Shown here piece by piece: positions 52,686 through 61,005 of a DNA stretch of 64,000 nucleotides. A program made the translations under genes and the position numbers. Every line of letters begins with the position of its first letter. The first letter of the stretch is position 1. This stretch comes from Neoroseomonas oryzicola (GTDB lineage: Bacteria; Pseudomonadota; Alphaproteobacteria; Acetobacterales; Acetobacteraceae), in NCBI RefSeq assembly GCF_012163135.1, contig NZ_JAAVUP010000001.1:806001-870000 (forward strand), read 5' to 3'. The notes below the pieces were generated by a model, which was not told where the DNA came from, ran no database searches, and worked only from the letters and a program-made list of their open reading frames with translations.

Positions 52686-52715
52686 CCGGGAATGTGCCTT
52701 CCGGCGCATTCCCGG
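52686..52715. terminator. Bidirectional hairpin after the GST gene
   Basis: 13-bp stem including one T-G pair (52686-52698 with 52703-52715) and a TTCC loop, between convergent stops at 52677 and 52740. No strong U-tract on either side. Confidence 0.65.
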
Positions 52716-52739
52716 CTGCGGCACCGGCGCCTGCCCCGC

Positions 52740-53369
52740 CTACCGCCAGACGTATTCGCGGATGGAGCAGGTCTCGACATTGCGCTGTTCCATGATGCGC
52801 CCGTCCATGAAGACGATGCGCATGTCCGCGGTGCAGACCCCGGTGCGCGGCAGGGTGATCGGCATCGCCGCGCCGCTCGGCAGGATCTGGCGGGCGCCGA
52901 GGCGATCCCGCCCCCAGTTCCGCTCGCTGGTCAACGAGACATAGATCTCGCGGATCGGTTCCCCGGTCCGGTTGACGAAGGTGAAGGACGGGTTGGGCGC
53001 CTCGGCCTGGCGCGGCGGCGGCGGGGCCGGCGCGGGGGTGGGCGCCGAGACGTCCGGCCCGAAGACGATGCGCGTCAGCGTGCAGGCATGCACGCCGAGA
53101 TGCCCGTCCTCGGTCCCGTCGGCGAAGCGGACGCGGATGTCGAGGTAGCAATCCGCGAAGGTCGGCTCGACCCAGACCTGCATCCCCGGCCCGACCGGCC
53201 CGCGCGACAGGATGTTCGGCCCCCAATCCTGGACCCGCGACGGCGAGACATTCGCCGCGACGATCGCCTGGCCGGTGTTGTTCTGCAGCCAGAAGCGGTT
53301 CTGCGCCGCGGCCGGGCTCGTTCCGGCGAGGAGCCCGGCCAGCACGGCCAGGGCGGCGAGGATGCGCAT
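52740..53369 (-). CDS. Secreted protein with two tandem repeat domains, unknown
   Basis: 209 residues with GGGAGAG upstream of the ATG. A signal peptide (MRILAALAVLAGLLAGTSPAAAQ) precedes two homologous domains of about 80 residues (26-103 and 128-207), joined by a Pro/Ala linker (109-126). Shared marks: NxTGxxI, an S-x-x-x-W-G core (RVQDWGPN / RNWGRDRLG), a Gly before a strand, and two cysteines each (C74/C96 and C179/C201), likely disulfides. I do not know a function. The single-domain form occurs as uncharacterised secreted proteins in related bacteria, I believe. Confidence 0.72.
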   Translation of the reverse strand: MRILAALAVLAGLLAGTSPAAAQNRFWLQNNTGQAIVAANVSPSRVQDWGPNILSRGPVGPGMQVWVEPTFADCYLDIRVRFADGTEDGHLGVHACTLTRIVFGPDVSAPTPAPAPPPPRQAEAPNPSFTFVNRTGEPIREIYVSLTSERNWGRDRLGARQILPSGAAMPITLPRTGVCTADMRIVFMDGRIMEQRNVETCSIREYVWR

Positions 53370-53465
53370 GTCGTCACTCTCCCGATCGGGGACGCGCCCA
53401 TCATAGCCGAGCCGTCGCGGCAGGGTGATGGCGGCGCGGCACCCGCATGGCATGCTGCGCGGGAG

Positions 53466-54128
53466 ATGGACACGACGAAGGCGGAAACGCGGCCCCGCAT
53501 CTTGGTGCTGGGTGCCGGCGGGCACGGCAAGGCGGTCCTCGACCTGCTGCTCGCGGGCGGGGAATGGCAGCCGGCGGGCGTGGTCGACGCTGCCCCGCGG
53601 GTCGCTTCGGTCCTCGGCATCCCGGTCCTGGGGGACGAGGCGCAGTTCGCGGCGCTGCGCGCGGCCGGGGTCGGCGCGGCGCATCCGGCGATCGGGCACA
53701 ACGCGCACCGGATCGCCGCCGCCGCGCGGCTTGCCGCGGCCGGCTTCGCCCTGCCGGTGCTGCGCCACCCGGCCTGCGTCATCGGCCATGGCGCCACGCT
53801 CGGCGAGGGCACCGCCATCTTCGCCCGCGCCGTCATCGGGCCCGAGGCGCGGCTCGGGCGGCTGGTGCTGGTGAACACCGGCGCGATCGTCGAGCATGAC
53901 TGCATCGTCGAGGACGGCGCCCATGTCGCACCCGGCGCGGTGCTGGCCGGCGGCGTGAGGATCGGCGCGGGCGCGCTGGTCGGCGCCGGTGCCGTGATCC
54001 GCCCTGGCGTGACCATCGGCGCCGGGTCCATCATCGGTGCCGGTGCGGCGGTGCTTGCCGATGTGCCCGCTGGCGTGACCGTCGCCGGCGTCCCCGCACA
54101 GCCCCTGCCGGAGCGACCCCCCGCATGA
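53466..54128 (+). CDS. NeuD/PglD-like sugar O-acyltransferase
   Basis: 220 residues. An N-terminal Rossmann-like domain (RILVLGAGGHGKAVLDLLL) binds the sugar substrate. A C-terminal left-handed beta-helix of hexapeptide repeats (ACVIGHGATLGEGTAIFARAVI to GVTVAGVPAQPL) binds acetyl-CoA; the catalytic His is in GAIVEHDCIVEDGAHVAPGAVLAGG. Such enzymes acetylate nucleotide-linked amino sugars. No sialic or bacillosamine genes are nearby, so the substrate is open. It overlaps the next gene by 4 nt. Confidence 0.88.
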   Translation: MDTTKAETRPRILVLGAGGHGKAVLDLLLAGGEWQPAGVVDAAPRVASVLGIPVLGDEAQFAALRAAGVGAAHPAIGHNAHRIAAAARLAAAGFALPVLRHPACVIGHGATLGEGTAIFARAVIGPEARLGRLVLVNTGAIVEHDCIVEDGAHVAPGAVLAGGVRIGAGALVGAGAVIRPGVTIGAGSIIGAGAAVLADVPAGVTVAGVPAQPLPERPPA

Positions 54129-55084
54129 TCCCGACGCGCCGCCTTCTCCTCGCCCTCCCTGCCCTTGCCACCGCCGCGCAGGCGCAGTCGCCCGGGGCGC
54201 GGGTCGCGACGGAGTATCCGGCGACCTCCATCCCCGGCGAGGGCGTGCTGCATTTCGCCACGGCCGCGACGGCCCGCGGCGTGGCCATCGCCGCGGCGAC
54301 GGACGGGCCGGACGGCTACCGCTCGGCTGCCGCGCTCGACGTCCTGGCGGCCGGGCGCTTCGCGGCGGTCGATGCCTTCGCGGGCGCGCTTGGCGCGGTG
54401 AATCCGGTCTTCCTGCTCTCCTCCCTGCCCTTCCTCACCGCCTCGCATGCCGATGCGGCGCGGCTGAAGGACCTGGCGCGGCCAGCCTATGCAGCGGCGG
54501 TGGCGCCGCGCGGGGCTGAACTGCTCTGGACCACGCCCTGGCCGCCTTCGGGCCTGTGGTCGCGCCGCCCCGTCACCTCGCCGGAGGATCTGCGCGGGCT
54601 GCGCGTGCGGACCTATGACGCGACCGGCACCGAGGTGCTGCGCGCCGCGGGGGCGGAGGCCGAGGTGCTCTCCTTCGCCGAGGTCGAGGCGCGGCTCGCC
54701 GCCGGGACCCTCGATGCCGTGCTGTCCTCGGGCGATGGCGGCGCGGGGCGGCGGCTGTGGCGCTGGCTGCCGAACTTCACCGAGCTGAACTACGCCTGGC
54801 CGCTGTCGTTGGCCTTCGCTTCGCAGGCCTGGCTCGGCACGCTGACGGATGACCGGAAGCAGGCGGTGCGCGACGCCTCGGCCGAGACCGAGGCGCGGCA
54901 ATGGCAGGCCATCGTCGGTCGGCTGGAAGCGAACCGCCGCACGATGCGGGAGAACCAGGTCGCCATCCACGAGATGACGGCGCCCCTTCAGGCGGCGCTG
55001 CGCAACGCCGCCTCGGGCGCCATCGAGGCCTGGTCGGCGCGGGCGGGCGAGGCACGGAGCATCCTCGCCGCCTATCGCGCCTGA
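54125..55084 (+). CDS. TRAP-type substrate-binding protein (DctP), orphan
   Basis: 319 residues with a signal peptide (MIPTRRLLLALPALATAAQAQ). The DctP fold is seen in PVFLLSSLPFLTASHADAARL, PVTSPEDLRGLRVRTYDATGTEVLRAAGAEAEVLSFAEVEARLAAGTLDAVLSSGDGG and NFTELNYAWPLSLAFA. Several features are poorly conserved and there is no dctQM beside it. It may feed a permease elsewhere or be a repurposed binding protein. It is translationally coupled to the acyltransferase gene (ATGA). Confidence 0.83.
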   Translation: MIPTRRLLLALPALATAAQAQSPGARVATEYPATSIPGEGVLHFATAATARGVAIAAATDGPDGYRSAAALDVLAAGRFAAVDAFAGALGAVNPVFLLSSLPFLTASHADAARLKDLARPAYAAAVAPRGAELLWTTPWPPSGLWSRRPVTSPEDLRGLRVRTYDATGTEVLRAAGAEAEVLSFAEVEARLAAGTLDAVLSSGDGGAGRRLWRWLPNFTELNYAWPLSLAFASQAWLGTLTDDRKQAVRDASAETEARQWQAIVGRLEANRRTMRENQVAIHEMTAPLQAALRNAASGAIEAWSARAGEARSILAAYRA

Positions 55085-55088
55085 AGGA

Positions 55089-55979
55089 TCAGCCGGCGAT
55101 CCTGTTCGTCAGGACGCCGATCCCCTCGATCTCGAGCTCCATCACGTCGCCCGGCTTCAGCGTCTGCGGTGGCTGCATGGCGTAGCCGACGCCTTCCGGC
55201 GTGCCGGTCATGATGACGTCGCCAGGCAGCAGGGTGAAGCCGGCCGAGAGCTGGTGGATGATCTCCTTCACGTCGAAGATCATCTTGGACGTGCGGCTCG
55301 ACTGCCGCTGCTCGCCATTGATCTTGCACCCGATCGCAAGGTCGGAGGCATCGAGGTCCGCGGCCGGCACGATCACCGGGCCGAGCGGGCAGGACCGGTC
55401 GAGCGACTTGCCCTTGAACCACTGGCCGTGGCGGCGCTGCAGGTCGCGCCCGGTCACGTCGTTGCCGATGGTCCAGCCGAAGACGTGCTCGAGCGCCTTC
55501 TCCTTCGGGATGTCGCTGCCCGCCTTGCCGATCACGGCGACGAGTTCGACCTCGTAGTCGAGCCACTTCGTGACGCCGTCATGCGCAGGCACCAGGGCGT
55601 CCGGCGCAATGACCGTGTCGCCGGCCTTGGTGAAGAACTGCGGATACTTCGGCACCTCGGACTGGGTGATGCCGCGGGTGCGATCGCCTTCGGCCACGTG
55701 GTCCATGTAGTTGCGTCCGACGCAGAAGACGTTGCGGCGCGGGCGCGGGATCGGCGCCTGGATGGCAACGGCGGCCAGCGGCAGCACCGCGCCGGCCGGC
55801 GGATTCGCCGCCAGCGCGCGGACCTGCGCGAGCATCGCGGCCCCGCCCTCGATCAGGCCGATCATGTCGCGCGCCGGCGGCATGGCGGCGCCGAGGTCGA
55901 GCACGCGCCCGCCATCGAGCAGCACGCCTGCGCGGCTGCCCGCGGAATCGGCGAAGGTGATGAGTTTCAGGCCGGCCAT
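55089..55979 (-). CDS. Fumarylacetoacetate hydrolase family protein
   Basis: 296 residues. AGGGG precedes the ATG of MAGLKLITFADSAG. The FAH fold and metal site are visible: NVFCVGRNYMDHVAEG, the Glu pair in WLDYEVELVAVIGK, Asp in FGWTIGNDVTGRDLQRRHGQWFKGKSLDRSCPLGP, and PGDVIMTGTPEGVGYAM. Such enzymes hydrolyse or decarboxylate 2-oxo acids from aromatic catabolism. Its substrate is not evident. A separate start within the catabolic region. Confidence 0.92.
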   Translation of the reverse strand: MAGLKLITFADSAGSRAGVLLDGGRVLDLGAAMPPARDMIGLIEGGAAMLAQVRALAANPPAGAVLPLAAVAIQAPIPRPRRNVFCVGRNYMDHVAEGDRTRGITQSEVPKYPQFFTKAGDTVIAPDALVPAHDGVTKWLDYEVELVAVIGKAGSDIPKEKALEHVFGWTIGNDVTGRDLQRRHGQWFKGKSLDRSCPLGPVIVPAADLDASDLAIGCKINGEQRQSSRTSKMIFDVKEIIHQLSAGFTLLPGDVIMTGTPEGVGYAMQPPQTLKPGDVMELEIEGIGVLTNRIAG

Positions 55980-56055
55980 TGGCGTTTCCCCTGCGGCGAA
56001 AGAGGCGCCACGCAAGCGCGCCCTGCGCCCGCGCGCAAGCCCCCGGGGATGCGGT

Positions 56056-57033
56056 TCAGTCGAGGAAGCGCGCGAGGCGCACCGCGGTATGCCCGCGCGG
56101 GACCATCGGCGATGGCATCACGATCAGGCAGTCGTCATGCGGGGTGCGGATCTCCTCCTCCCCGTCCATGGCGATCAGCGTGTTGCGCTGGCGGATGACC
56201 TCGCCGCCACGGAAGTCGCGCAGGAAGGCGAAGGACCGCGTCGCGGCGGTGACGGTCCGCGTCACGACCGCCCGGCGCGGCAACGGTGCCGGCTCGATCG
56301 CCGGCAGTGGCGCGCCGGGCGCGAGCAGCGCCGCGTGGTGCAGCAGGCGTGCGCAGGCCTGCTCCATCAGTGTCACCGTCGCGGTCTCCCAGTGGCTGCC
56401 GGCTTCGATGAGGATCGCGGCGGGCGGCGTGTCGGGGGTCGCGAAGCGGTGGTAGTCGATCAGGCGTCGCCCACCGGCATGGCCGGTGTCGGAGACCACC
56501 GTCTCCGGCACGCCGATGGCGAGGCCGAGCCGCGCCGCCTTCTCCGTCTCGCCGGCAATGGTCAGCGGATCGGAGGGCCATGTCATGGAATGGAGGTCGA
56601 CGAGGATGTCGACGGTGTCGACCAGTGGCCGCATCTCCCGCGCCCGGCGCAGTTCCGACGACCGGCGCGGCCCGTCCAGGATCGCCGCATCCCAGACGCG
56701 GTTCAGGTCCTCATCGAGGAAGCGGGTCGCCGTCGGGTCGTCCGGATCAAAGCGGATGAAGGCATCAAGGTTCGCGAAGACCATCGACAGCCGCCCGCGC
56801 GCCGGCCGCAGCCCCAGGCGGAGCAGGCGGTCGAGGACGATTGCCCCGCCGATCTCGTTGCCATGCACCACCGCCGAGATCGCGACATGGGGTCCCGGGA
56901 CGGCGGCAGCGAAGGTCCAGGCGCCGGGGATGCCGCAATTGCCCGCGACCCAGCGCCGAATGTCCGGGGGCTGGATATTGACCGGGAACTCCGGCAGGGG
57001 CGCGCGACGTCCCGTCGCTGGGGCGTCAGTCAT
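56056..57033 (-). CDS. Succinylglutamate desuccinylase/aspartoacylase family zinc hydrolase
   Basis: 325 residues from MTDAPATGRRAPLPEFPVN. The zinc site: His and Glu in ISAVVHGNEIGGAIVL and His in ILVDLHSMTWP; the arginines are in DLNRVWD. The AstE/AspA fold cleaves N-acyl amino acids. The substrate is unknown. A GTGTATACAC palindrome lies about 100 nt upstream, suggesting GntR-type control. Confidence 0.88.
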   Translation of the reverse strand: MTDAPATGRRAPLPEFPVNIQPPDIRRWVAGNCGIPGAWTFAAAVPGPHVAISAVVHGNEIGGAIVLDRLLRLGLRPARGRLSMVFANLDAFIRFDPDDPTATRFLDEDLNRVWDAAILDGPRRSSELRRAREMRPLVDTVDILVDLHSMTWPSDPLTIAGETEKAARLGLAIGVPETVVSDTGHAGGRRLIDYHRFATPDTPPAAILIEAGSHWETATVTLMEQACARLLHHAALLAPGAPLPAIEPAPLPRRAVVTRTVTAATRSFAFLRDFRGGEVIRQRNTLIAMDGEEEIRTPHDDCLIVMPSPMVPRGHTAVRLARFLD

Positions 57034-57131
57034 GCCGGGCGTCCGGCCGCCATCCGGAATCGCGCCCAAGCGCCCGCGACGCGGGTTGCGCACGACTCTC
57101 CGGCAGGGAGCCTGAGGCGACCATGGCACGA

Positions 57132-57141
57132 GTGTATACAC
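57132..57141. promoter_or_regulatory. GTGTATACAC palindrome, possible GntR-type operator
   Basis: A perfect 10-bp palindrome in the 146-bp gap between the M81 peptidase stop and the AstE/AspA start, in AT-richer surroundings (agTGTATACAcg). The GTATAC core is common in GntR-family sites. No gntR gene is in the window. Confidence 0.45.
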
Positions 57142-57179
57142 GTGAGGGTGATCGTCCATCCGTCGGCCTGTGACCGATG

Positions 57180-58658
57180 TCACGGCGGGACCGATGGCTG
57201 TAAGGGCGCCAGCATCTCCCGCGGGACGTGCCGGAAGGGCAGTGCCGCGAGGTCGAGCGCTGCCGGCCCCGGCGCGTCGCATTCCACGATGGCGACGCAG
57301 CGGTCGCGGAAGGCGGCGCGGAAATGATTCTTCGCCTTGTTCGCGAGCAGCCGCGTCGCGCCGAGGTCGATGCCGTGCAGGGCAAAGAAGGCGGGATCAA
57401 CGGCCGATTCCTTGCGCTCCGTGCAGATGATGCGGAGGTTGCCGACGCGCAGCACGCAGGTCTGGCCGAGATCGACGGGCGCGCCGCGCTCCATAGGCCC
57501 TTCGTTGACGAAGCGGCCATCGGTCAGGCGCTCGACCTCGGCCTCGACGATGACGTGGCGGCCGAAGGCCTCGGTGACGTTGCCGCCGAGATGGCGCGTC
57601 AGCACCGCGCCCGGCCCGGCCTCCCGCGCCGCGGCGACCGAAGCCGGGTCATGGAGGAAGGCGAAGACGGCCGGCACCTCGAGCCGCGCATCCACCAGCG
57701 CGCGCAGCAGGCCGGGCGTGTCGGCGATCCCGCCCGAGAGCGGGTTGTCCGCCGGGTCGAGCAGCGCGACGAGCCCCGGCGGGCTGGCCAGCGCCTGGCC
57801 CAGCGCGGTGGCGGGATCGGGCAGCGTGACCGCGAAGCGAGCGCGCCGCGCGGCGATCGCGTCCGCCAGGCGTTCCGCCAGGTCGCGCGCGGCACCAGGG
57901 TCCTCGGCCCAGACCATGCCCGAGGGGCCGGCATGCGGGCTGTCGCCCCAGGCGAAGCCGCCGAAGATCGAGGCGTCGAGGATCGGCGCATGCTCCGCCG
58001 CGGCGGCCTCGGCCCAGACCTCGGCCATCGGCCCGCCCTCGTGGCGCATATGGAAGGAGTGCAGCACCATCGGCCGCTTGGCAATGTGGCCGAAGGCGCG
58101 CGGCGCGCCGCCCAGGTGCCGTTCGAGCAGCCGCAGCGCACGCGCCGCCGCGGCGTCCATGTCGATATGCGGATAGGTGCGGTAGGCGGAGGCGCCGTCG
58201 AGTTCCTCAGCCAGTTCCGGCGCCATGTTCGCGTGGAAGTCGAAGGAGGCGGTGATGGGCACGCCGCTGCCGACGATGGAGCGGATGCGCGCGACGGTCG
58301 TCGCATCCGCCTCGGGGTCCGATTCCGACACGCAGGCCCCGTGCAGCGAGAGGTAGACGCCGTCGAAGCGCTGCGCCTTGAGCCCGGCCTCGACCTCCGC
58401 ACGCCAGGCACGCAGCGCGTCGTCCGTCATCGGCCCGCCCGGCTGGGCGCCCGCGCAGGTCAGCGCCGTCGCGCGCCAGTCCGGCCGCGCGGCGAGGAAG
58501 GCATGCAGCGCGCCGAGTTCCGTCGCCGTGCCGGCATAGCGCGCGAGGTGCCCTGCCCCGCTGCCCCATTCGCGCGATTCGAACGCGCTGCGGGGGGTCG
58601 GGACCGGGGTGAAGGAATTCCCCTCGAACCAGAGGCGGGCGACGGCGATGTGCGGCAT
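57180..58658 (-). CDS. M81-family metallopeptidase (MlrC-like)
   Basis: 492 residues, covering both the DUF1485 and MlrC C-terminal domains. Marks: IAVARLWFEGNSFTPVPTP, YLSLHGACVSES, ASFDFHANMAPEL, YRTYPHIDMDAAAARA, LLDPADNPLSGGIADTPGLL, and the C-terminal NLRIICTERKESAVDPAFFALHGIDL. Named from microcystin degradation, but most relatives lie with transporters in catabolic clusters. The TRAP operon downstream on the same strand is a plausible partner. Confidence 0.92.
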   Translation of the reverse strand: MPHIAVARLWFEGNSFTPVPTPRSAFESREWGSGAGHLARYAGTATELGALHAFLAARPDWRATALTCAGAQPGGPMTDDALRAWRAEVEAGLKAQRFDGVYLSLHGACVSESDPEADATTVARIRSIVGSGVPITASFDFHANMAPELAEELDGASAYRTYPHIDMDAAAARALRLLERHLGGAPRAFGHIAKRPMVLHSFHMRHEGGPMAEVWAEAAAAEHAPILDASIFGGFAWGDSPHAGPSGMVWAEDPGAARDLAERLADAIAARRARFAVTLPDPATALGQALASPPGLVALLDPADNPLSGGIADTPGLLRALVDARLEVPAVFAFLHDPASVAAAREAGPGAVLTRHLGGNVTEAFGRHVIVEAEVERLTDGRFVNEGPMERGAPVDLGQTCVLRVGNLRIICTERKESAVDPAFFALHGIDLGATRLLANKAKNHFRAAFRDRCVAIVECDAPGPAALDLAALPFRHVPREMLAPLQPSVPP

Positions 58659-58773
58659 GGGCCCGAGGCTAAGGTCGCTCCGTGCCGCGCGTCCACCCCG
58701 GCCCTGGCACGACGGGCGGGAGGCGATATTCTCGCCTGGCGGCCTCCGGGATTGGCCGCAGGCGAGGATCCGC

Positions 58774-59196
58774 TTGAGCAGACAAACGAGTACGCAACAG
58801 CGCCCCGAGCAGCCGCTCGACGAGGCCTACAGGGATGCCGCGGAACGGCGCGACCGGCAGCAGCGGCGGGAAGACTTCTTCCAATGGGAGTTCACGCGCG
58901 ACCGGGCGCGCTTCAAGCGGCTCTACGACCTGACCGAGGGCATCAAGTTCCTCGCCTTCTCCGTCGGCCTGCCGGTGCTGCACTGGTACCTGATCGACAG
59001 CAGCCTGCTCTATTGGCTGACGCTGCCGCTCGTGGGCTTCGTGAACCTGGTCTACATCCTCTACAAGGGCGCCGAGACCGGTCCCGGCGGACGGGAGCCG
59101 AACTACTGGTCGGCGTCCTCGCTGTCCCCCGCGGTGATCGGCGTGCGTTTCATGCGCGGCCTGCGCCGCATCTTCATCCGCCCGCCGAAGGGCTGA
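58774..59196 (+). CDS. Small membrane protein of unknown function
   Basis: 140 residues starting at TTG, with GCGAGGA at suitable distance; upstream ATGs would run into the divergent M81 gene. A charged N-terminus (YRDAAERRDRQQRREDFFQWEFTRDRARFKRLYDL) is followed by two membrane helices (FLAFSVGLPVLHWYLI and LLYWLTLPLVGFVNLVYILY) and a basic tail. I do not recognise a family. It converges on the TRAP operon. Confidence 0.55.
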   Translation: MSRQTSTQQRPEQPLDEAYRDAAERRDRQQRREDFFQWEFTRDRARFKRLYDLTEGIKFLAFSVGLPVLHWYLIDSSLLYWLTLPLVGFVNLVYILYKGAETGPGGREPNYWSASSLSPAVIGVRFMRGLRRIFIRPPKG

Positions 59197-59203
59197 GGGT
59201 CCG

Positions 59204-60520
59204 CTACCAGAGCCCCGGCAGCCACAGCGACAGCACCGGCGCCAGCACCAGGATCACGATCCGCACCACGTCCGAGACCACAAAGCCCATGACGCCGCGA
59301 TAGGTCTCGGCCATCGGCACGTCCTTCGCCATGGCGTTGATGACGAACAGGTTCAGCCCGAAGGGCGGGGAGATCATGCCGACCTCCACGCTGACCAGCA
59401 CCAGGATGCCGAACCACACCAGCACCTGCGTCGGGTTCATCCCGAAATCGAGCGCGAGCATGAGCGGGATGAAGATGGGAAGCGTCAGCAGCACCATCGC
59501 CATGCTTTCCATGAAGCAGCCGAGGATGAAGTAGATCAGCAGGATCGCGAAGAGAATCACCAGCGGCGGCACGTCGAGCCCCGCCACCGCCGCGGAGAGT
59601 TCGGCCGGCACCCGGGACAGCGCGAGCGCGGCGCTGAACAGCTCGGCCCCGAGCAGCATCAGGAAGATCATGCCGGTGGTCTCGGCGGTCGAGAGCAGGC
59701 TTTCCTTCAGCCCCTCCCAGCGCATGCCGCCAAGGGTGACCGCCAGGACGCCGGTCGCCGCGGCACCGACGGCCGCGCCCTCCGTCGCGCTGAACCAGCC
59801 GGCGTACATGCCCGTCACGACAAGGACGAAGACGAGGATGACCGGCCAGACCTCGGCGGTCGGCTTCCAGCGCGCGGACCACGGCAATCGTTCTGCCGGC
59901 GGCGCCGCGCCCGGATGCAGCCGCGCATAGAGGTTCACCACCAGCATGTAGCCCGCGGTGGCCAGCAGCCCCGGCAGGACGGCGGCGATGAACAGGATGC
60001 CGATGCTCTGCTCGGTGTAGATCGCGTAGATCACCAGAATGACGGACGGTGGGATCAGGATGCCGAGCGTCCCGCCCGCCGCCAGCACGCCGGTCGCGAG
60101 CGCCGGTGAATAGCCGTGCCGGCGCATCTCGGGCCCCGCCACCTGGCTCATGGTCGCCGCGGTCGCGAGGGAGGAGCCGCAGATCGCCCCGAAGGCCGCG
60201 CAGCCGCCCACCGTCGCGACCGCGAGCCCGCCCCGCCAATGCCCGAACCAGGCCCGCGCCGCGTTGAACAGCGCGCGGTTCAGCCCGCCCTTGGTCGCGA
60301 AATCCCCCATCAGCAGGAACAGCGGGATGACAGAGAGCGTGTAGGAGGAGAACTTGGAGAAGGTAATGGACCGCAGCGTCGCGAGCAGCGGCGTCCAGCC
60401 CGTGATGGCCGCGTAGCCGAGGCCGCCCACCAGCAGCATCGCGACGCCCACCGGCATGCGCAGCCCGATCAGCAGCAGCGCGCCGGCGAACATGAGAAGC
60501 CCGATCTCGAATCCGGTCAT
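59204..60520 (-). CDS. dctM: TRAP transporter large permease
   Basis: 438 residues, about 12 membrane helices, the transport subunit of a sodium-driven TRAP system. Family stretches: GLRMPVGVAMLLVGGLGYAAI, PLFLLMGDFATKGGL, GGCAAFGAICGSSLATAATMSQVAGPEM, GTLGILIPPSVILVIYAI, and EVGMISPPFGLNLFVINAM. The ATG overlaps the dctQ stop by 4 nt. A longer open frame upstream is dctQ antiphase and is rejected. Confidence 0.94.
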   Translation of the reverse strand: MTGFEIGLLMFAGALLLIGLRMPVGVAMLLVGGLGYAAITGWTPLLATLRSITFSKFSSYTLSVIPLFLLMGDFATKGGLNRALFNAARAWFGHWRGGLAVATVGGCAAFGAICGSSLATAATMSQVAGPEMRRHGYSPALATGVLAAGGTLGILIPPSVILVIYAIYTEQSIGILFIAAVLPGLLATAGYMLVVNLYARLHPGAAPPAERLPWSARWKPTAEVWPVILVFVLVVTGMYAGWFSATEGAAVGAAATGVLAVTLGGMRWEGLKESLLSTAETTGMIFLMLLGAELFSAALALSRVPAELSAAVAGLDVPPLVILFAILLIYFILGCFMESMAMVLLTLPIFIPLMLALDFGMNPTQVLVWFGILVLVSVEVGMISPPFGLNLFVINAMAKDVPMAETYRGVMGFVVSDVVRIVILVLAPVLSLWLPGLW

Positions 60521-61005
60521 GCGGCGCGACGCGCCTCCTGCAGGCGTTCGGCCGCGACGAAGAAGGCCGCCACGGTCCAGAGGGCGAGGCCAAGCGCGGC
60601 CCCCGCATAGCCCCACCAGTAGGGCAGCTCGAGGAACATGGTCGCGCGCTCGCGGTCCCATTGCCCGTAGGCGCCGTCGGCGATCTGTACCGCGAGCACG
60701 GTCGCGACCAGCGCGACGCAGCCGCGCATCCCGGCATCGAGCCAGGCGATGCCGCGCGGCGAGAGGCGGGCGGTGAAGACATCCACGATGACGTGGCTTC
60801 CCTTCATCTCCGCCCAGGGCAGGTAGAGCGCCACGGCGATGCCGAGGCACATCTCCACCACCTCGGAATCGCCCAGGATCGGGCGACCCCACAGGCCCCG
60901 GATCACCGAGGCGCAGGTCACGCCGACGGCGACGAGCAGCAGCAATCCGCCGATCAGCGCCGCGACGCGCGCAATGGCCGTCAGGCCCGAACGCAGCCTG
61001 TTCAC
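60517..61005 (-). CDS. dctQ: TRAP transporter small permease
   Basis: 162 residues, four helices. Marks: GRPILGDSEVVEMCLGIAVALYLPWAEMKGSHVIVDVF and a final helix (GAALGLALWTVAAFFVA). It has a GTG start overlapping the dctP stop (GTGA). It forms the membrane complex with DctM. Confidence 0.92.
   Translation of the reverse strand: MNRLRSGLTAIARVAALIGGLLLLVAVGVTCASVIRGLWGRPILGDSEVVEMCLGIAVALYLPWAEMKGSHVIVDVFTARLSPRGIAWLDAGMRGCVALVATVLAVQIADGAYGQWDRERATMFLELPYWWGYAGAALGLALWTVAAFFVAAERLQEARRAA

Noticed and set aside
57034-57179. A gntR regulator next to the GTATAC palindrome
   Set aside because: No coding frame with a winged-helix motif occurs in this gap.
58609-58773. ATG start for the small membrane protein
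   Set aside because: It would overlap the divergent M81 gene start; the TTG at 58774 has the better ribosome site.
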